This document shows, piece after piece, positions 11,159-24,735 of a stretch of 64,000 bases of DNA (positions within the stretch are counted from its first letter, which is position 1; each line of letters begins with the position of its first letter). The position numbers and the translations under genes are program-made. The stretch spans positions 186,001 to 250,000 of the forward strand of contig VXAU01002491.1 in the NCBI GenBank assembly GCA_013399695.1, written 5' to 3'. The notes beneath the pieces are model-generated. The model ran no database searches. It saw nothing but the letters and a program-made list of their open reading frames with translations, and was not told the origin of the DNA. The stretch is from Formicarius rufipectus (taxonomy: Eukaryota > Chordata > Aves > Passeriformes > Formicariidae).

Positions 11159-13437
11159 GTATGCCCTACTTTCGAGATGCTTATTCTTCAAGAAGGTAAC
11201 TACCAAAGCTATGCAGTTGGTTAGCAAAGATCTCAGAATTTGAAAGGCAGAATAAATGCACTTTAAAGAAAGCAAGGAGAGAAAAGTTCAGACCATCAAG
11301 TTCCTTCTCAGCCTTATTTGTGAGCCCAGTTCTCAGATCTGCTGGGGGTAAGGGAGGAAAGGGCAGGTTCCCTGTGTGAAACTGGGTCTCTTCTGTCCCA
11401 TCCTCTGCCTGAAATACTCTTAAGAGCATGGGAGGCAAAAACATTTGCACAACAGTCAGTTGTTCAATAGCCTGAAACACATGGGTGTGTGGAAGGAGAA
11501 AGGACCTACAGCTTTACTGGGCTGAAAAGGAGGCTGTGAGAGCATTAAATTACCAAGATGTTCAACAGAGCAGAAAAGGAGACAAACTAAAATACCTGAG
11601 GACACAATTCAAATTTGGCCAGGAATTACAGAACCATGTATTTCCAAAAGCAAGTGCCAAAGAAGCATTTTATTTAACTATGATTCTTTTCCATATTACC
11701 ATATGAAAGCAATTGGTACTTCTAAACTACGTGACAGAGATCATAATTTAACAACAGAAGACCACAGGAAATACAGTGTAGGCAGCAAACATGATTACTC
11801 TGTAGATATTTGCACCAAGACCAAACTCCACTGTTAAAACATTTTATTTCTGGATTCCAAAGTGATGCAAACAGCGTTCTCACAAAGCCACAAAGAAGAT
11901 TTCTGAGAAAAGGTACATGTGATTTCTCACCCTTATATTAAAAAATAACACTGAAATACATCTATTTCTCTATTGAAAATGAAGTAAAATAAAATAGAAC
12001 AAAATAAATTAAATAAACCAGTCCTACCGCAAAACCCACAACATTTCTTAACTGGATAGCTCTTGTTACAATACATCTGTGAAAGGGAGGAGTTTGCTGA
12101 AATCAGAAGGCTATGTTTATATCACTGTACAAGTCTTTAGTGTTTTAATCCTGCCATGGTCATTTCCTCTTTAAAGAGCTTAGTTTTTAAATATGCATCA
12201 ATTGCTAGACTTTTAGGAAAAGGAAAAAAAAAAAAAAAAGAAACCACCAAAACCAAACAGAAATGTCACTGTAACTGCTGTAACTGTTTATGAAACCCAT
12301 TTAGTTTTTGGATCACTTGCTGTTGTGTTATAGGCAATTACTTCTGGCCAGCCATTGGCAGAAAAGACTGATGCAGGTCCCCTTGTCTTAGTGCTGCCTG
12401 ATGTGGCACCTTCCCAGACACACAGTTGGCAACAGCTGCACAGCACACTTCTAGGGTGCCTTCACTCTGTACAGCAATGCCAAAAAACCTTCATGTCATA
12501 AGAACTTTGGTAAATGCAACCTTTTGAAAGGGATACCCTTTCCTACCTAAAGCATAAGTAGCATAAACTAGCATTTGCTCCACTGAATACCTTTGCTTTA
12601 TTTAAAAATGTCAGCAAGGTTGGTCTTCGAGACACTCAAAAGTGGTGGGGGAAGACAGGAAAGTATTTGGTCAGTTATGACAGTTTTTACAATTAGTTTT
12701 ATTCAGTTAAGCACTTTTCTTAATGCACTACAAATGTTGTGAACTCACTGCCACATCTGCAAAACAATAGCGTGGAAATCCTTCATTCTATCCGATGTGT
12801 GTGATTTTCAGTGCCATGTCATTTCTAAAGAGACTGGAGGACTGCACACATTTGCCTCTGAAGTACACACACACACTTCAAATGTTTGTGAAGTTAATCA
12901 CTCCAAGCCTAACTTACTTGGTCAGGTAATGCTGCTAACTAGAAACATCACAGTGACATATAAACAACCTCTATTAAGTATGACAGCAGAGTTATATTTG
13001 CATGCTGCAAATGCACACAGACAACAGTCAGCCTTATTCATCAGTGAGCATGAACACAAAAATGCCAACCCCAAAACAACAACAAAAGAAGGCCACTTCT
13101 TTATACTGTGGCTTATCAAAAAGAAAGCAAATAGAGCAAGTATTGTTTCTGTGTGGTGAGGTCTTCCACACTGCCACCGCGTGTAGGGAAATACCGCTGA
13201 ACAGTTTGCCACAAACTCTCTGATACACCAGAAAAACTGTACCAGCAACAAAGACACAGCTTTCTGAGATGTCCACAGCAAATCTATGCAGCTGGTTCAA
13301 ATGGAGGAAGGTCATCATCTGCTAATTAATTTATAATGTACTCCTCCTTGCTCTTCACAAATATCATTATCTTTTAATAAATGCAGAAGCTCTAGCTAAA
13401 TAACATGGGGATGTTTATCTGGAATATTACCTTATTC

Positions 13438-13455
13438 ATAAATAATAATAATAAT
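13438..13455. repeat. AAT microsatellite
   Basis: About five to six AAT/ATA triplets in tandem. Confidence 0.8.
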
Positions 13456-14184
13456 GCGTAGCAGTAATATCATATTCTCACATTTAATATTATTTTACTT
13501 TTATTAATAGCTTAACTGCCCAATTCCCTACATTTTAAAATGTATGTATCATATTCATCGACACAAATGTAAATAATACTTGTCTCAAGGGCCCCTAATG
13601 TAGTAATTCTTCCAATCACTCAGTACAGATGTTAACAATAAAATTTGAATGGATTAGCACATCAGTACAAAACTCTACAAGGCTTTTTGCAAATGTTGTT
13701 TCCACTTTTATTTCATTGTGTGATTGATAAAACACTGCTATCTGTACAGCACATCTCCTTTGAAATCCAAAAAAAAATAATGCTGCAGTTTTGGTAAGCT
13801 CCTTTTGAAGTTCACTCAGATTAATAATATTACAAGTTAACAAGGCATGTTTATTTATATTTTTATGCTACCAGGGAAGTACATTTAAATATTGCCTCAG
13901 AAACAGTTTACAATATGCAGTGTGTGCTGCAAACCAAATTCATTTGGAGAACACATTGATGTGGCAGACTGGAAACCACAAAACCACATTCGTTATTACT
14001 TATCAGTGCTGTTTTCCTAACCCTTTGTAAAAACAAATAGGTAAAAGTCTTCAGAAAAGCTACAGCAAACTGGCATTTATCTTTTACTGTAATGGGAATA
14101 TTGATTCTCAGATGTTACAATAGTCTAATGTTTCTAATATGAACAGGGATGAACTCTGGCACTCTGCAAAGCACAATCTTTAAA

Positions 14185-14325
14185 TTAAGGTCCTAATCCC
14201 ATAGTCTGTTTCAGGCAGGCAGAATCACGCAACTGCACCGAGACCCATTAATTTAATTAGAACTATTCATATGCTTAAAGTTATAAATGTGTTTAATTAC
14301 ATGCTGAATTAAGCCCAGACTGGGG
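14185..14325. repeat. remnant of an old dispersed sauropsid repeat (tentative)
   Basis: The stretch containing CATATGCTTAAAGTTATAAA and, further on, a GCTGAATTAAGCCCAG-type end resembles a repeat I remember as common in turtle and crocodile genomes. That repeat is built around CATGCTTAAAGTTAAGCATG followed by GCTTTGCTGAAT. The match is from memory, the copy is degraded, and I cannot give a family name. A single-copy conserved element is the alternative. Confidence 0.35.
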
Positions 14326-17008
14326 TAAACTGTGCCTCAAATCCAATAGTGACTTGTGTTTTCCCAACTAAATTCATGTTGTTATTAAAACATCCATTTC
14401 ACCAGCGAGGGATTAATCTAGCCCATCTCCCAAAACAAGGCCAAATAGTTTAGGAGGTACAAAAACTGATGCTGCTCCCTATTAAAAGTGAAGTATGCAA
14501 CAAATATTGCCTAGAAAGTTTAATGTGCTTCTAAGGGGCCTCTAGGGCTGGATTTACAAGTCTTTTTCAACACCTCAAAATTCATATATAGGGAATAAAA
14601 ATGTCTAAGTGGGCTGGGTGCCTATACCACTAATAAGTTCATCTGCTTTGCATAAATATTTTAAAAAAACTTGACCAGGGCTGTTGTCACCTGCAGGTGT
14701 CTGGATACCTCGAGAATCTAGATCCTAAGAATTCATCCTTGGATACAACTGTGATGAAGACTGTTGCTGAATCAGCATGATGGGGAGAACATTCCTCTGC
14801 CTGAGGTGTGCAAATACAGAACAACTTGACCCTAAAAACATTAACCAGCTTGGGACAGCGTTAAGTTCCTTTTTATTTTTCATTAATTCTATAGAGATTT
14901 ACATGGAGAATGATTTCTTTAATCACATGTTAACAGAAATAATGTTAGCACAGACCCATGAAAATTTCTAACAGATACTTAAGTATCTAATCAATAGTTT
15001 CTAATGTTCAGAAAGAAGAATGAACTGTCCTACCTGAGAACTCCTCATCAGACAAGCCCAATAAAATAAATCTGAGAGCATAACTAATCATCCACTCTTT
15101 TCAGGAACATTGAATTCCTGCTCCATCTTGGGCTCATGGAACAGAAACATACTGGAACTAAAAGACCCTTTCTCATTTGTAGGTGAGGCACCTCTAGGTT
15201 TTGGTTTGTAAAAGCAGGAATGAAGTAGCTTCTAATTCCCTCTTCCTGGTGCTAAGGAGCAGCTCCATCCATGACTAGTTGACTTGTGCAACCAATATAC
15301 ACTAGGACATTATTTAACATTATTCTTGCTTTTGCACAGCTCTCTGCATTTTATTACATATGCATTGGCTTTGTTGGCCTCAGAAAGGGTCAGGGAGGAA
15401 TTCTGACTCTCAAGTGGTTAGATCATATCTCTGAGAACTCCTTTTCTGGTACAGCAGTTGGGGAGCTCCTACTGAAGGCAATGTGGCAGCTGCTAACACA
15501 GTAAATGCAGTAAAACTCCTTTTGGTGGCTTGGCATTTTGTGTTCCTTACAACAGCTATGCTAGAGACACAGAATGAAATGGATTAACATGTCCAGAAAT
15601 AAAACATGAGGAAATAAAGGAAAAATAACCCTTCTTTCAATATATAATATTAGTATCAGGGCTTCAAGAATACTTCTGTGAACACACATCTTCCAGTGTT
15701 TGTAATGATGCTACTTTTTTGTCTAAACAGAAAAGAACTAATCTGAAAGTCAACAACTTGACCTACTGTAACACATCCTCCTTCTTGTTATTTTTAATCT
15801 ATTATTTTGTAACTCAGAATTGAGATATTTCAAATAATCTTTCATAAAATTACTTCATTAATCAACTATTTGTTCCATTATTTCCCTTAAGCACTGAAAA
15901 TAAATTTAGGAATGTGATTTTCATATTCAAACCAGGTCTTTATCCCTGAGGTCTATGCTTCATAGATTTACAAGAGGGGGGTTTTGTGTGTTCTCTCATA
16001 TCTCCTATTAAAGGCAGGGGTATTATGTCCACAAACGTAATTATGAGGTGGAATTTCTTGGCCCAACATTTAAACACATAGTTAACAATGCCTAAGGAAA
16101 TGCAACTAACCCCCACCTACCCCCCTAAGCCTACAAAAACAAACAAACTTTACTAGCAGTTCTACATCCCATCCCATGGGATTAGATACAGGAAACAGCA
16201 TGAAAAATGAAAATACTCTGGGAGTATTTAAATTCCATTTTGAAAAGCAAACCAGAAATACTGACCAGAAGAAGAGCAGTATCTGTATGCCTACATACAT
16301 GTGAGGACCAAAGAACATGAGAATATTAGGCTGGTTGGTGCTTCTCTCTGCAATTTTCTATGCCAGTGAAGTATTTATTATGGCCATAAAACATAATGTC
16401 TTGTCTTTCTACATCTTTCTACTGCTGAATAAGTTTTAAGGGGAGCTCTTAAGAAGTCAATCCTTCCAAAAATGTGTGTTTACTTTAAAAGGTTAAAAGA
16501 CAACTAACTAATAATCTTATATACGAGTCCTTCGCATTTTGAAAACCGACCTCCGTTTTTTTTCTTCCCATGAGTTTAGATATGACTTAACAGCTGGGAC
16601 ACAGACTCTGGCCAAAGCCTGCTATTATTTTGCCAGCAAGTTCTCATGTGGAAGCATATTGAACTTTTATATCTTTCATCACAGCTGGTAAGAGTGAATA
16701 GGACTTAGAACAGACACGACTCAACTAACACAGCAAAACCTGCAGCAAAACCAAGCTGATATACTCTGAAATGTCTCATACGTAACTCAAGAATGCCTGT
16801 TAGTCCTTTATTTTCTCAAAGTATTTATTAAAACTATAGTTTCTGCCATGAAAAATTAATCACTCTTCAAGTATATCCTGGGCTGCCTCTGCTCCACGAA
16901 GGGAAATAAGAAAATTTTAAAAAGTTAGATTATGTTAAAAAGCTTTTACCGAAGTGATACAGAGCAAAGCTGCATTTTTATTCATATGGAATTCAAGATT
17001 AACTTTTA
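14326..17008. other. non-coding single-copy DNA, nothing recognised
   Basis: AT-rich sequence with only short frames (at most 72 codons). No repeats or elements are recognised. Confidence 0.6.
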
Positions 17009-17100
17009 GGTGTTGTTTTTTTTGTTTGTTGGTTTGGGGTTTTTTTGGAATTTTTGTTTGTTTTTGTTTGTTTTGGGTTTTGTTTTCTGTTTTGTTTTTT
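17009..17100. repeat. G/T low-complexity tract
   Basis: About 92 bases, nearly all T and G on the plus strand, broken by a short GAA near 17048 and a single C near 17087. It is followed directly by an ATATATAT stretch. Confidence 0.9.
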
Positions 17101-20100
17101 ATATATATCAAAGGATATCTGAGATCATACTACATAAAAATCATTACAAACTAACATTTTATCAATAATCTCATTAATCCTTACGTGATGTTCCTTTTCC
17201 TGGTTCTTACTTTCACTGTTAAGCACTTTTATTTTAAAGGAAAGTGTTCAATTAGCAACTGAAGCACAATGACTCAGATAATAAGTTTTCATCTTTTTTG
17301 GTAAAAGGTTGATGTTTGGCTAGTGCAGAATGCAAATATTTTCTTAGTTTAAGCAGAACAGCAGTATTTACTGACATTTTGATTATGTGCTTTCTTTATG
17401 CATTTGTATTTTATACTTTTAAATATGTAATACTCAGTGGAATAAAGAATGGATATTACAAACTACACAAAAGCATTTGATTATTAAGATCAACATTTTG
17501 GTAAATACTATGAACTTTTTCTTTTAAAACTCATTTGACCTTTCACTGAAATCAAACAGTGCAAATGCTGACTGAAAGTTTTAAGATCTCTTTTACATAC
17601 ACAGTGGTATCAACATCACATATTCCTCCCTTTGCTTGACAAACACACACTTTATTGAGTACTCTCGAATGTGTTACTGTTTTCCATAATTTGAAATGTG
17701 TCTATACGTTTTATTGCAGAAATTATTAAAATGACTATAAAATATTTGTGAATATATAAGGATATATAAAATACAAAGTGACAGAGAACTCAAAATATTT
17801 TTATTTTTCTTATTTCAAGGCAAAATTTAGCTTTTAATTGATCCCTGTAAATGAAATTAAAAGTGAATCCATGAAGAATAAAAACCTGATGAATAAAACC
17901 AAAGCCTCTTAAGGTCAGTAACAACTTCCATTTGTGGGGAACATTACTATTATAGTGGAAATACCATTTTTCCCATTGGGATTTACATCTCAATGAAGCA
18001 CAGCAAACCTAACAACACTAACTTCTTGTGAACTTTCAAAGTTCACTACATCTTTCACTGAGCTATAAAAGAATAAAATCCAGGACCAAACACAAATCTT
18101 TGGAAAATAAATAAGAGAGAGTAATGTATTGCAAAAGTCTCAAACTCTTAATTATGCAAAGCAAGGTGCAGTTAAGCTTTATTTCTACTGGCTGTGACCT
18201 CGTTCAGATTTCTTTTAGCACTTCAGTGCTCCCTTTGCTGCATTGGCAAGTCTTTCTCAACCGAGTATTTATCTTGTCTGTGAGCTACAAACTGATATAA
18301 GGCAGGTTATTTAAACAGAAAATGGCCTCTATAAATATTTGGAAAAGTAATTTTCCCCATCAAATCGTGAAAATTATTTTACTTATATCAAGTGTACATT
18401 AATATGGAGCATATGCGGAATTTTGGACAAACTTCCCTTTTCCTCTGCAAAGGAAAGCCCCCCTCTCACAGGCTCCCCGCAGGTATATGACTCTGCTGAC
18501 AACAGGAACCTCCTTCATGCAGGTAGGTCATCTTTCTCCTTGAGCCAGAAACATAAATGTAAGACTGGGAGGGACCTTTCAAATAACCAAGTTCAGCTCT
18601 CTCCTCCTAGAGGTAACCCTGTCCTGTCATCCCTTTTAAAAAGAATGATAAAAAACCATTGTCAAAATTATAAAGCTTTCTGTTCCTCTGCCCATCAAAA
18701 GGCTACATTAAACCCTCATGATTTACAAGCCAAGAGGCAAACTTCTGCACTTCCATTATGCCATAATCAGTCCCCTACCCTGGTATAGAAATCTAGGAAG
18801 AAAAACCACAGTTCTTCATCCAACAGGTGAATAATTGCCTTATGGCTGGTTCCTGTGCCCAGTGCACTGACTGTATTCCAAGAGACCAGGCCGCTCATAC
18901 TGTTTCATTTTCATAAAAGGGAAAATAATTACAGAAACTTAATCAGTCAGAAGCTGGGGTACTGAGACTGCTTGCTATCATAACTAGCACAGGCAGCATA
19001 AGGAGAGCATCCTTGCACCTCTCACTCAAGTGGAAGTGTGTCTAAGTGGTGGGTGCCTAAAAAGGCCAGGCTAAACTCACCTGCTAGTTTAGCTAAATAA
19101 CATAAACAAAAGTGATACACGTGTAAGGCGCTAAAAAGGGGCAATCTGCTACATCCAAAGAGATCTGCACTTGTTTTCCAATGAAGTATTGCAGCACTGA
19201 GGACATAGCCCTTGGAATGCACTAACTACCCCACTCTCAAAAAAACCTTCCTATGTTCTGTAGCCCAGCGCTTTTAACAACACTTACCCGAAATGCTGAC
19301 CTTAAGCCACGTCATCCCCTCCACAGCTACTTCTAAAAGCATCAGAGACTGCCACCAGACTTATCGCTTGATAACAGCAAGGCTATTTGCAGACTCCTTT
19401 AGTGTGTTTTCAGTGTTCAATTTTAGAAAGAGCAGCAAAATTACAGAAGTCCAGTCACATTACAAATATCCCATGGGCAGGTTTGTAGAGTACAAACACT
19501 GTTCCTGAATATTGTAATTTCTGAACCAACGTAAGGGCAAAATTATTTGGAAGTTAACATCCCTCTTTATATTGGCATCTTTCTCAAGTTTGTATTTTAT
19601 TAGTGTTTAAAGTTTCCAAGTGCCATATGCTACTGAGGATAATTACTGGTGATAAAAAGCCATCCTATTGCTCTTACAAGCCTCTGCATAGAGGAAGTCT
19701 GCACAGTGAGAAAGTGATTTGCAATCAAATTTTTCCATCAGTATCCACAAAACGGGGAAACACAAACTTTACAAGGTGTATATCCTAGCACATCTGAGTC
19801 TACTTCACATCTTGAGTGAAGGAGCTTTGTGTGGAAACAAATTTGGCACTTATTTTTCAAGGAGCAACAGCAAATTCAAGGCTCAGTTCATTAGTACATG
19901 ACAGAGATGCAAAAATGAAGCTCTGCTGGTTGTAGATACAAAACAGAGCGTGATGCCAACCTGACAGTCACATTATCTAAGATCTAACATGAAAAAACAA
20001 CAGTATGAGAACAGCATCCTACACAGACTAGGCTGTGACTGAGCAAACCTCTCTGGAGGTAGGAAGCCAAACCCCACTACAGAAAAGATGACAGTACTTC

Positions 20101-21161
20101 AGAATTTAAAAAGAAGGGAAGGATTTGCTCTCTTCATTATCTGTGCACTGAGAACCGAAACAACGGCACCTGCAAATTACCCTCTGGCAGGACCTCCCAG
20201 CTTTCATGGATTACAGACAGAGACCACAGCAGCTGCACTGCCACCTTGGATAGTTTAGTCCAAAAATCCCCCCGTGGCATGAATGTAGACCTTTAATATA
20301 CCTACCAAAGCATCTACATATTACATGCGGAGTTAAACCCATTTGACTCAGTCAACTTTAGAAAAAGAAACATGAACAAAAACTCCCCCACAAGTACTCA
20401 AAAATTCTGAGTTTATAAACATTCATTCCACAAATCTGTGCTGTGGCTCTCACCCAAAGAGGAACATCACTGTTTCTCAACAATGTTGAAAACCAATGTC
20501 ATCTGAGACCCTCTTTTACTAAAATATTACTTTTATGAAACATGCCATACAGCAGTCTTAGTACCCTGAGAGGCTCTGAATAATCAGATGTAAACTCTCC
20601 TCAGAAACAAACTTTTATTCTTTCCCATCAAACACCATGCCTGATCTTCACTGCTCAAAAATTCTCTAAAGCTATGAAGAAGGAAGGTATTAGCACAGCA
20701 AAAATCAGTAAATTCATCTATCTTAAAAAGGTACAAGAAAATTCTTTCAAATGGTAGAAAGTCCCACTTGATTCATTATTAAATTTACCCTATGCTTGAT
20801 ATGAAAAACTTTGAAGTACCAAGAAATATTCCAGGCAAGTGAGTACTTACACATGAGCAGTGATTAGCAAAAAAATTTCAGGAAAGCTGGTGGGCTGAAA
20901 GATGAGATCATCAACTCGGGTCCTTCAGCTCACTGTCTTAGCTACTAGCCAAACCATTACATCACAACTGGAAATATACACCATTCATATAAAGGAGTCA
21001 CACTTCAGGTTACTTGAAAATGGCAGAAGACAGAAAAAGAATAGCTGTACAGACCAGATACTCACTAGTGAGTTACAACCGTGGGACAACTATAAAAAAA
21101 AAATTAAAATCCCACAGTGATCCAAATATCTCAGCCAAGATAAACCATATGCAGTACTCAC
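17101..21161. other. non-coding single-copy DNA
   Basis: AT-rich, with short frames only. A 43-base segment near 20848-20890 (minus) has good splice-site-like ends but no support for coding. Around 18560-18620 a GACTGGGAGGGACC stretch resembles the 5' side of reversed CR1 tails, too weakly to call. Confidence 0.55.
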
Positions 21162-21328
21162 AATATATTAAGGCAGAAGAGCAGTATTGGCTTATGCACA
21201 GTATGATGGCCAACACCAACCAGACCACGCCAGGGACCAGGCACAGCCTCATTTTGCTTTCATAATGAAATGTGCAAGTAATTAACTATCAACACTGACA
21301 CAGTGCAGAAATTATAAATACCTATTAA
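21162..21328 (-). other. candidate first coding exon with signal-peptide-like start (low confidence)
   Basis: On the minus strand, a textbook acceptor (a CTGAC branch-like site, a long pyrimidine tract, then TTTTTTTAG) ends at 21329, and a GTGAGTACTG donor starts at 21161. Inside the 167-base segment an ATG at 21252-21250, with A at the -3 position, opens 30 codons plus one base. The peptide starts MRLCLVPGVVWLVLAIILC and has the layout of a signal peptide: one basic residue, a hydrophobic core of about 17, then small residues near a CSSA site. An upstream ATG in the leader is closed after three codons. I cannot name a gene. The phase left by this exon (one base) would suit the start of the candidate at 471-577, but the two are not necessarily linked. 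A pseudo-exon is possible. Confidence 0.25.
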
Positions 21329-22650
21329 CTAAAAAAAGAGAAATTAAAACGGTCAGTTGATTTCTAAGACTTCAAATAGCTGTGCACATCTGCAGACACC
21401 TCCTGAAGGACCAGCACTTCTCTTCTCTAGGCTGATGAGCACTTTCTTGCCCATTGCACAAATACTCTCCTCACAAGTACCCACCAAGGTCCCCGGTCTG
21501 CAACCTGTAACTTCAGTTTCTCAAATATGTCCAGTCCCAAAAAAATTCTAGTGGTTTTTGGTGAAGTTAACTCTAGTTCTTGCACAGTCCCTGAACATTG
21601 AGGATTTTAGCCTCAAAGCCAGCCTTCACCTAATCGTCTGCTTTGCTCCTCAACACGAGGTTTGTCACAAATCTCTCTCTTGTCAGGTTACTGTGCCCTG
21701 TCACCTCTGTTAGTGGAGAGAAATACAATACAACTCAAATTCCCATCATGAAGATTTCCAATAGGCTTCCTCTACATAAGCTAACTGGAAAGAAACCCAA
21801 AAATGTGCTTCAAACCCATGTATTTGCCTTCCCTGTTTGTTCATGCCTACTGCTTTAACATACAGGGTACATTAAAGGGTTTCCCATACCGCTCTCCGGC
21901 AGCGTATGATTTCTAACTTATTAGCATGGTTTGAAATGACTTTGTGCCTAACATGGCAGCATCTTTTTACCCAGTGCCCTTGAAAAACAAAGCTCCACAC
22001 AGTCACCACTGTAAGTCACCTGTTGTCTCCCTACAGGTACAGGTACCTCTCTGAAGACACGCCCTCACCTGCCAGGAAATTCAAAATATTCACCCTTTCT
22101 TCAACCTTTAGGTCTCCTTCTTGGAGAGTCATTCATAATCCAAACACCTTTATTCTCCTCTTTGCTCTCCTTTGCTTACAGGGATGTTTCCTACTGAGAA
22201 TTTCAGCAAAGTTACTAATATTATTGGAAATAAAAGCAAGCATGTTAACCTTGGGGTAGGACTCAGAAGTCTGCATTCTCTTTCAAGTTCCATAAGCTTT
22301 GCACACAAAACACAGCAAATCATTAAACCATTTAAAAATTCTTGCACTTGAATTCTTTAACAAAAAACCGATTTTCCACTCATACACTTCCCAGGAACAC
22401 CGTTAGGATAAAAATCATCACATGCTGCCAGACTCTCAGCTCTTAATGTAGGTCACAAAGTACGTAAATAAGAATTGATTATGAAAGGCAGGAAGTGAAA
22501 ACAGTCCATATGTAGCTAATATTGCTACTGAAACCTAAACTTCTGCATTTCCTGCCATTGTGTCTTCAATTATGAAATTGTAGTGTTGCACTAAGATAAC
22601 TGCCATGTTTAGTTTTCTTGTTGTCTTTAGAGGAAATATTAAAGAGAATT
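21329..22650. other. non-coding single-copy DNA, nothing recognised
   Basis: Mixed-composition sequence with short frames on both strands and no recognised element. If the candidate exon at 21162-21328 is real, this would be intron upstream of it. Confidence 0.55.
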
Positions 22651-22772
22651 AACACAAAACAAAAAACAAAAGAAGAAAAAAAAGAAACAAACAAAAAAAC
22701 CCCAAACTACCCCAAAATCCCAACCAAAGACAACCACGCAAAGAAAAATAAAAAACCCCCACTCAACAGAAA
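22651..22772. repeat. A/C-rich low-complexity tract
   Basis: About 120 bases of A-runs separated by C or CCCC, with a few G and T bases. It is more degraded than the other A/C tracts, so probably older. It lies about 420 bases before the old CR1 copy. Confidence 0.85.
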
Positions 22773-23189
22773 CAGCAGTGAACAATTAAAAGAGCTCACA
22801 AAACTCAGAAGTTTTACAAGTCACTCCACCTCAGCAGTGCATTATCAAAGGAGGTTCACTCACGGATTTCAGCTTGAATTTGGCTCTAGGCCCTTCCTGT
22901 TGGGGTTAAAGGGAACAGAAAGTTGATGGACTGTCTGAAAGGAGCAAAGTCTATCCATTTTGTCTCTGGATAATCTAATATATCTCTGTCTGAAAAGAAA
23001 CTTTAGCATGGATCTACCTATGAATTCACACAGAGCTAAAAAGGCTGAAGCAGAAAGAGAACTATACCAAACTCCCTCAAAAACCAACAAAACGATTGTT
23101 TTGCTCTGTGCTTGCTATGGAGGAGGTTAGACAGGATGACCACAGTATTTTTTTTTTGTCTATGGGTTGAGAATCAGCCTGAAATTTAA

Positions 23190-24735
23190 GTGTCAGTGAT
23201 AAAGGTCAGCAGAGGAATATGGGCAAAATGAAGGATAACAGACCAGAAACGTGAGATGGTGTTCCCTCAACTTTTGCAGGAGCTCACGTACACACAGCTG
23301 AGCTGTTATTGCTGATGTGTATCTTATTTAAACCCATCTCTGTACCAGAGAAGTGTGAGATAGCACACACATTGCCAATGTCCTCATAGGGCTCTCAGGA
23401 GGATCCGGAAAACTACAAAACAATTAATCTGACGTACACGTTGAGCAAATTGATAGGAATTGTTACAAAGAACAGAGATCCAGATACTACATGCTGGGGA
23501 AGAGTCCACATGGCATTTGAACAACTGCCTTACAAATCCATTAGCATTGCTAGAAAATCAATGTATGCGAGGACAAACATGATCTGATCAATCCACTTGT
23601 TTGATCTCCAAGCAAATAAATAACTAGTTAAAAGATGAGAAATAAAAAAAACCCTGCTATTAAACATTCAGTTTCTCTATGAAAATAGGTCACTGCCAGT
23701 GTTCCATAGGAGTTTTGTAGGACACAGCTGAATAAATGGCTTGGAAAAGAGGGAAGAATGGTGCGCAGAAAGTGTACCCTATACCAAGTCACTCATAACA
23801 ATACAAATGGAGGCTTACTGAGAAAACTGCAAATGACCTCACATAGTGAAGGACTGAATTGTAAAATGGAAGATAAAACTCAGTGCTGGCAGGTATAAAG
23901 AATTGTTGGGAGTGGTGGTGAGGATGGGTGGGGAGGAAAACAACTCCAACCCTATGTATACAATACGGGCTCTGAGCGAGCTGTTACCAATACAGGGAAA
24001 GATCTTGCCTTCACTGGGAACCCATGTAAGAAAGTGATGGTTTAGCTTCAGCAGCATAAAAAAGAAATTATGTCAAATATTGTTAAAAATTATGAGGAAT
24101 ATAAGACCACCACAGAATACACCCTTAAGGTCACTTAAATGACAGATGCCACACACTGAACGTTCTCTAGCTTGCACACAGTCCTCCAGTCTCAGAAAGA
24201 CCTAACTGAACAAGAAAAGGCAGAGGGAAGAACAAGGATGATCAAAGGTATGAAACAGATTCTGATCAAGGAACTAAACATGGATTTTCCAGTCTGAAAG
24301 ACAAACAATCAAGGTGGTATCAAAGAGATCTGTGATAAATGGAGCACCATAAAGGCAGTGGCTAAGGAATCATTTGTCTCTTACGAGATAAGAATAAAGG
24401 AGCATCAAATGAAATTATCAGGTAGTAAATTCAAAACAAAAGAAGGTACTTCTTACTACGTACATTGTTCTACCTTAGGACTCACTGCACAGGATATTGT
24501 GGATGATAAAAATGCACATGGTTTTAAAAACAATAAGACAAACTAATGGAAGAAAAATCTATCAAGGGCTATTAAACCAAAGATACTATCTGCTTCAGGA
24601 AGTTTATGAGATGCAGACTGCTGAAAGCTGGGAAAATATACTGGGACAGCACTATTACGTGCTTGCCTTTTACTGTCTTCCCTAGGCACCTGCTGCCAGT
24701 CCCTGGCTGAGACAGGATAGGCTATGACAACAGCC
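23190..24735 (+). mobile_element. old, decayed CR1-type LINE (reverse transcriptase 3' part to 3' end)
   Basis: Runs of similarity to the consensus of ancient amniote CR1 LINEs appear in the right order on the plus strand. They include GGATCCGGAAAACTAC near 23400 (the D-P-x-N-Y region of the reverse transcriptase), AAAATGGAAGATAAAACTCA near 23863, AAGGATGATCAAAGGTATG near 24234, GCATCAAATGAAATTATCAG near 24402 and CATCAAGGGCTATTAAACC near 24560. The 3' end is reached near GAGACAGGATAG at 24709. Stops, frameshifts and an internal deletion in the reverse-transcriptase part (roughly 23640-23760) leave no usable frame, so it is a dead copy. It belongs to an older lineage than the copies at 27270 and 55090. 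The exact subfamily (for example CR1-L, X or Y types) and the 5' limit are uncertain. Confidence 0.8.

Larger units (their letters stand above)
10414..14180. other. AT-rich non-coding DNA
   Basis: Frames of up to 120 codons (for example 12797-13159 plus and 12922-13281 minus) overlap on opposite strands and show no domains. A 16-base A-run lies at 12224-12239 and an AAT repeat at 13438-13455. The stretch from about 13300 to 14180 has many TAAT cores, as expected from its AT content. One exon-like segment, at 11079-11158, is listed separately. Confidence 0.55.

Noticed and set aside
18555..18630. Stretch resembling a reversed CR1 3' tail
   Set aside because: Only a short GACTGGGAGGGACC-like match. 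The rest does not follow the consensus.
20848..20890. Possible 43-base minus-strand exon with a GTAAGTACTC donor
   Set aside because: Its open frame needs a start phase that the 21.2 kb candidate does not provide. It is too short to judge.
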